Shown: in pieces, positions 6,637 through 9,154 of the stretch
How positions within the stretch are numbered: the stretch's first letter is position 1
Layout of the letters: every line of letters starts with the position of its first letter
Origin: B21-G16 sp003644825 [NCBI: Candidatus Zhuqueibacterota bacterium]
GTDB lineage: Bacteria; SM23-31; B21-G16
Length of the DNA: 9,154 nt
Direction: 5' to 3'
Assembly (NCBI GenBank): GCA_003644825.1
Contig: QNDJ01000041.1
Coordinates: forward strand, 1 to 9,154
Program-made: the position numbers and the translations under genes
Notes under the pieces: generated by a model
The model's input: the letters and a program-made list of their open reading frames with translations, nothing else
Databases searched by the model: none
What the model was told of the DNA's origin: nothing

Positions 6637-8658
6637 ATGAAGAAAATCATAGTAATCGTATCTATTTTTTTAATATTTCCTTATATTTGCCTTTCACAAC
6701 AGGTGCAAAAAAGAACCCCTACGATTGATGAATTGTTGAGTCTCAAGAGTCTGGGTAGCACTGCAATTTCTCCAGATGGAAAATATGTAGCATATTCAGT
6801 AAGAGAAACAGACTGGAAACATAACAGATATATATCTCAGATATGGATTGCTGAAATAGAAACAGGAGAGAACTTTCAGCTTACAAGAGGAAAAAACTCT
6901 GCTGGAAGTTTTAGATGGTCACCGGATGGAAAATGGCTGGCTTTTCTCACACAAAGAGATATGCCTGCTGAAGGAACTGCACCCGGAGAAAAGAAAAATG
7001 GTAAAATTGCTTCTACTCAAATCTGGTTAATTTCACCGAGAGGAGGTGAAGCTTTTCCCCTTACAAAATGTGAGAGAAGCATTATCAGTTTCAGATGGTC
7101 ACCGAATGGTAAAAAAATTGCCTATACAACCTCACAACCTCAATCAAAAAAAATGAAAAACAGAAAAGAAAAATACAGTGATTTTAAAATAGTCGAAAAA
7201 GATTATACAATGAATGAATTGTGGGTTATTGATATAAATACTGGAAAAACAAAAAAATTGATTTCTGAAAAAGATAAAAATATAAATCAGTTTTCCTGGT
7301 CTCCAGATGGAAGTAAATTTGCCCTTACAATAGTTACTGACCCAACACCAAAAGGATTTGAAACAGCTGATATTTATATATTCAACCAGGTGGATAGCTC
7401 ATTAGAAAAACTGGTTTCCTATAAAGGGCCGGACAGTTCACCTGTATGGTCACCAGATGGATACTATATTGCTTTTAATTCCAGTATGGGAAGAAATGAT
7501 TTTTATTATTGCAACACTGAAATATGCATTGTACGGGTTGATGGGGGAAAAGTTGAAAAACTTACTGGAGATTTTGATGAAAATGCTTACATAATGAGCT
7601 GGGAAGAAAAAGGTATATATTTTACTGCATTACAGAGAACTTATTATCATCTTTTTCTTTTAAACCCTTTGACAAAAAAGATAAAGAGGATAACAGAATC
7701 CTATGAATTTTTTGGGTATTCTTATTCTCTTTCAAAAGATTTAAATTTGATGACTTTTGTAAGTGCAGATGCTGAACATATTGGTGAAGTGTGTTATTCG
7801 ATGGTGGATAATTTTCAGCCTCACAGACTTACTGATATGAATGACCAGATTAAAGATTTTACACTGGGAAAAAGGGAACTTATTCGTTGGGTTTCAAAAG
7901 ATGGAACGGAAATTGAAGGTGTCCTGTATAAACCTGCTGATTTTGACCCCGGGAAAAAATATCCACTTCTTGTAATTATTCATGGAGGTCCTACAGGAAT
8001 TAACAGGGCATTATTAGACCCCCAGCAGCGGTATTATCCTATTGAACAATGGCTTGCTAAAGGGGCAGTAATACTCCGTCCCAATTACAGGGGTAGTGCA
8101 GGTTACGGGGAGAAATTTCGTTCTCTAAATGTCAGAAATCTCGGTGTTGGTGATGCCTGGGATGTAATTTCTGGAGTTGATTATCTAATTTCTCTGGGTT
8201 TTGTTGATGAGAGTAGAGTTGGAGCAATGGGCTGGAGTCAGGGCGGATACATTTCTGCCTTTCTTGCTACCAATAGTAACAGATTTAAAGCTATTTCAGT
8301 TGGTGCTGGAATATCTGATTGGATGACATATTATGTTAATACAGACATTACTCCTTTTACTATCCAGTACCTTAAAGCTAATCCCTGGGATGACCCCGAG
8401 ATATATGCAAAAACATCACCAATTACAAATATCAAAAATGCAACTACTCCAACACTAATACAACACGGCGAATTTGATAAAAGGGTACCAATACCCAATG
8501 GATTTGAATTATACAGAGGTTTGAAGGACCAGAATGTGCCTGTAAAAATGATTGTTTATAAAGGTTTTGGCCATGGTATTACAAAACCGAAATCTAACAG
8601 AGCTGTATTACAACATAACTGGGAATGGTTCAACAAATGGATCTGGGGGGAAGAATAA
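6637..8658 (+). CDS. Exported S9 (prolyl oligopeptidase)-family serine peptidase
   Basis: A 673-residue secreted peptidase that likely removes di- or acyl-peptides from short peptides, in the acylaminoacyl-peptidase / DPP5-like group. Residues 1-20 are a signal peptide (MKK, a hydrophobic core, then ICLS before QQ); Cys18 lacks a lipobox, so a lipoprotein is unlikely. Residues about 25-400 form a beta-propeller with PD40-type repeats at 44-54, 94-103, 154-163, 221-230 and 271-280 (each near WSPDGK..A). Residues about 415-673 are the alpha/beta hydrolase, with HGGP at 449-452 (oxyanion region), RPNYRGSAGYG, nucleophile Ser534 in GWSQGGY, Asp614 in HGEFDKRVP and His646 in GFGHGI. All three catalytic residues are present, so it should be active. 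AGGAGA at 6622-6627 precedes the ATG. The 22-base gap after the radical SAM gene suggests shared transcription. The organism probably has a periplasm or exports it outside the cell; substrate preference cannot be read from sequence alone. Confidence 0.95.
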   Translation: MKKIIVIVSIFLIFPYICLSQQVQKRTPTIDELLSLKSLGSTAISPDGKYVAYSVRETDWKHNRYISQIWIAEIETGENFQLTRGKNSAGSFRWSPDGKWLAFLTQRDMPAEGTAPGEKKNGKIASTQIWLISPRGGEAFPLTKCERSIISFRWSPNGKKIAYTTSQPQSKKMKNRKEKYSDFKIVEKDYTMNELWVIDINTGKTKKLISEKDKNINQFSWSPDGSKFALTIVTDPTPKGFETADIYIFNQVDSSLEKLVSYKGPDSSPVWSPDGYYIAFNSSMGRNDFYYCNTEICIVRVDGGKVEKLTGDFDENAYIMSWEEKGIYFTALQRTYYHLFLLNPLTKKIKRITESYEFFGYSYSLSKDLNLMTFVSADAEHIGEVCYSMVDNFQPHRLTDMNDQIKDFTLGKRELIRWVSKDGTEIEGVLYKPADFDPGKKYPLLVIIHGGPTGINRALLDPQQRYYPIEQWLAKGAVILRPNYRGSAGYGEKFRSLNVRNLGVGDAWDVISGVDYLISLGFVDESRVGAMGWSQGGYISAFLATNSNRFKAISVGAGISDWMTYYVNTDITPFTIQYLKANPWDDPEIYAKTSPITNIKNATTPTLIQHGEFDKRVPIPNGFELYRGLKDQNVPVKMIVYKGFGHGITKPKSNRAVLQHNWEWFNKWIWGEE

Positions 8659-8792
8659 TAATAAACTTTACTTTGTCCAGGGTTTAGTAGAGAAGTGTTA
8701 GTATTTATAAGAACAACTAATTAAATACTTTCAAGATTATCTTATATACTATCGCTACTTGTAGTTATATCTCTAACAGATTTGATAGAAAT

Positions 8793-8818
8793 AACGAATT
8801 ACGCAGATTAAACGAATT
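8793..8818. repeat. Short degenerate direct repeat (AACGAATT-type)
   Basis: AACGAATT occurs at 8793-8800 and again at 8811-8818, with the related ACGCAGATT between them. A similar ACAGATTT occurs just upstream near 8776. This resembles decayed copies of a short AT-rich tandem motif. Two copies are few, so it may be chance. Confidence 0.3.
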
Positions 8819-8872
8819 TATATTTTTACTGAAAATATTTTCTGGATACTTCCTGACTGTATGGTTGTGGTT

Positions 8873-8920
8873 ATAAAAAATCTAATCTCAAGCTGGAAAC
8901 TTGAGTTACCATTTTTTTAT
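8873..8920. terminator. Probable bidirectional rho-independent terminator
   Basis: An inner stem CTCAAG (8887-8892) / CTTGAG (8900-8905) closes a 7-base loop. It is flanked by ATAAAAAAT (8873-8881) and ATTTTTTTAT (8911-8920), which can pair as an outer stem and give a U-tract on either strand. A 5-base internal loop separates the two stems, so the inner hairpin is weak. Its place between the plus-strand peptidase and the minus-strand ComF-like gene, which converge, supports use in both directions. Confidence 0.5.
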
Positions 8921-9029
8921 CTACAAACATTTTACCTTTACGGGGTTTAAAAAAACAACTAATCGCTCGAATTTCTCTAATTGTGTGTAAAAATAGTCTT
9001 TTCAGAGACTTTCAGATTATATTTACCTC

Positions 9030-9050
9030 TACCAGAATTCTATTCTGGTA
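9030..9050. repeat. Perfect inverted repeat over the ComF-like stop codon
   Basis: TACCAGAAT (9030-9038) and ATTCTGGTA (9042-9050) are exact reverse complements separated by TCT. The 9-bp stem with a 3-base loop spans the stop codon of the minus-strand gene. No T-tract follows on either strand, so it is not a typical terminator; it may protect or pause the transcript end. Confidence 0.5.
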
Positions 9051-9154
9051 ATGATGTTTTAGTAGTTCTATGTAAGCAAACCAGCGCAAGTATTCCTGCT
9101 CCACAGGTTTTTATTTCTAATATTTCTTTAATTAAAGATTCCAGTGTGTTATAG
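9040..9154 (-). CDS. C-terminal fragment of a probable ComF-family phosphoribosyltransferase, 5'-truncated by the window edge
   Basis: Only the last 37 residues are in the window, ending at TAG (plus positions 9040-9042). They read NTLESLIKEILEIKTCGAG and then ILALVCLHRTTKTSLPE. The pattern of T-L-x(8-10)-GA followed by a hydrophobic strand ending in L-x-R-T matches the end of ComF/GntX proteins, after the PRPP-binding TTGxT loop; E. coli GntX ends in a similar VWCLCRTL. The loop itself would lie at or beyond the edge, and the Tyr-Asn before Thr is not the usual Gly-x, so the match is suggestive only. ComF proteins take part in natural DNA uptake or are of unknown role. The frame is open to the edge and coding-like. 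Confidence 0.45.
   Translation of the reverse strand, partial: YNTLESLIKEILEIKTCGAGILALVCLHRTTKTSLPE

Larger units (their letters stand above)
8659..9039. other. Non-coding gap between convergent genes
   Basis: This 381-base stretch has stops in all frames and no convincing gene. It holds a short degenerate repeat at 8793-8818, a probable bidirectional terminator at 8873-8920 and the left arm of a hairpin at 9030. One 29-codon frame starts at 8861 but has no ribosome-binding site and runs through the terminator stem. The rest is AT-rich sequence in which I see nothing. Confidence 0.7.

Noticed and set aside
5391-8658. Radical SAM enzyme next to a peptidase as a peptide-modification (RiPP) system
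   Set aside because: No short precursor-peptide gene lies nearby, the radical SAM protein lacks a visible SPASM or RRE-like region, and the peptidase has its own signal peptide and a broad-substrate S9 architecture.
8861-8950. A 29-codon open frame with ATG in the gap after the peptidase
   Set aside because: It has no ribosome-binding site, its composition is ordinary AT-rich sequence, and it runs through the probable terminator hairpin.
1-9154. Defence system, CRISPR array, tRNA or mobile element
   Set aside because: No repeat-spacer pattern, clover-leaf sequence, transposase or recombinase motif, or paired terminal inverted repeats were seen on either strand.

Overview
The window is AT-rich bacterial DNA (GC roughly in the mid-30s percent). 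It holds six protein genes in two divergent transcription blocks, plus the tail of a convergent gene at the right edge. I cannot name the host. TTG and GTG starts beside AGGAGG ribosome-binding sites, a ComF-like tail and an exported S9 peptidase point to a bacterium. An N-terminal cysteine-rich Mrp/NBP35 ATPase, a DUF364-like protein and an MJ_1487-type radical SAM protein suggest an anaerobe, perhaps from a poorly cultured lineage. That placement is inference.

Left part, minus strand (1-2173): a nearly complete SLC12-type cation-chloride cotransporter homologue, cut by the window start. It keeps the transmembrane core, a Tyr and a Ser-Ser pair matching the K+ and Na+ sites of NKCC-type carriers, and most of the cytosolic C-terminal domain.

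Middle, plus strand (2429-5295): a tight three-gene cluster. It encodes a DUF364-like putative metal-chelating protein, a PLP enzyme of the Cys/Met metabolism family (methionine gamma-lyase / cystathionine gamma-synthase type), and an Mrp/NBP35 (ApbC) P-loop ATPase that probably carries Fe-S clusters. Gaps are 15 and 38 bases and each gene has a good ribosome-binding site, so they are probably one operon. A plausible joint theme is sulfur release, metal handling and Fe-S cluster delivery. This is an inference from gene order.

Right part, plus strand (5391-8658): a radical SAM protein with an N-terminal cobalamin-binding-like region, followed after 22 bases by an exported S9 prolyl-oligopeptidase-family serine peptidase (signal peptide, beta-propeller, alpha/beta hydrolase with Ser534/Asp614/His646). 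Both may share a transcript, but no functional link is evident. The 381-base gap after the peptidase holds a probable bidirectional terminator and a short degenerate repeat. The C-terminal 37 residues of a probable ComF-family phosphoribosyltransferase then enter from the right on the minus strand.

I saw no rRNA, tRNA, CRISPR array, insertion sequence or phage gene. The most interesting items are the DUF364-like/PLP lyase/Mrp cluster, the Cys-to-Pro change in the PLP enzyme, and the radical SAM protein without the usual cobalamin-ligand histidine motif.
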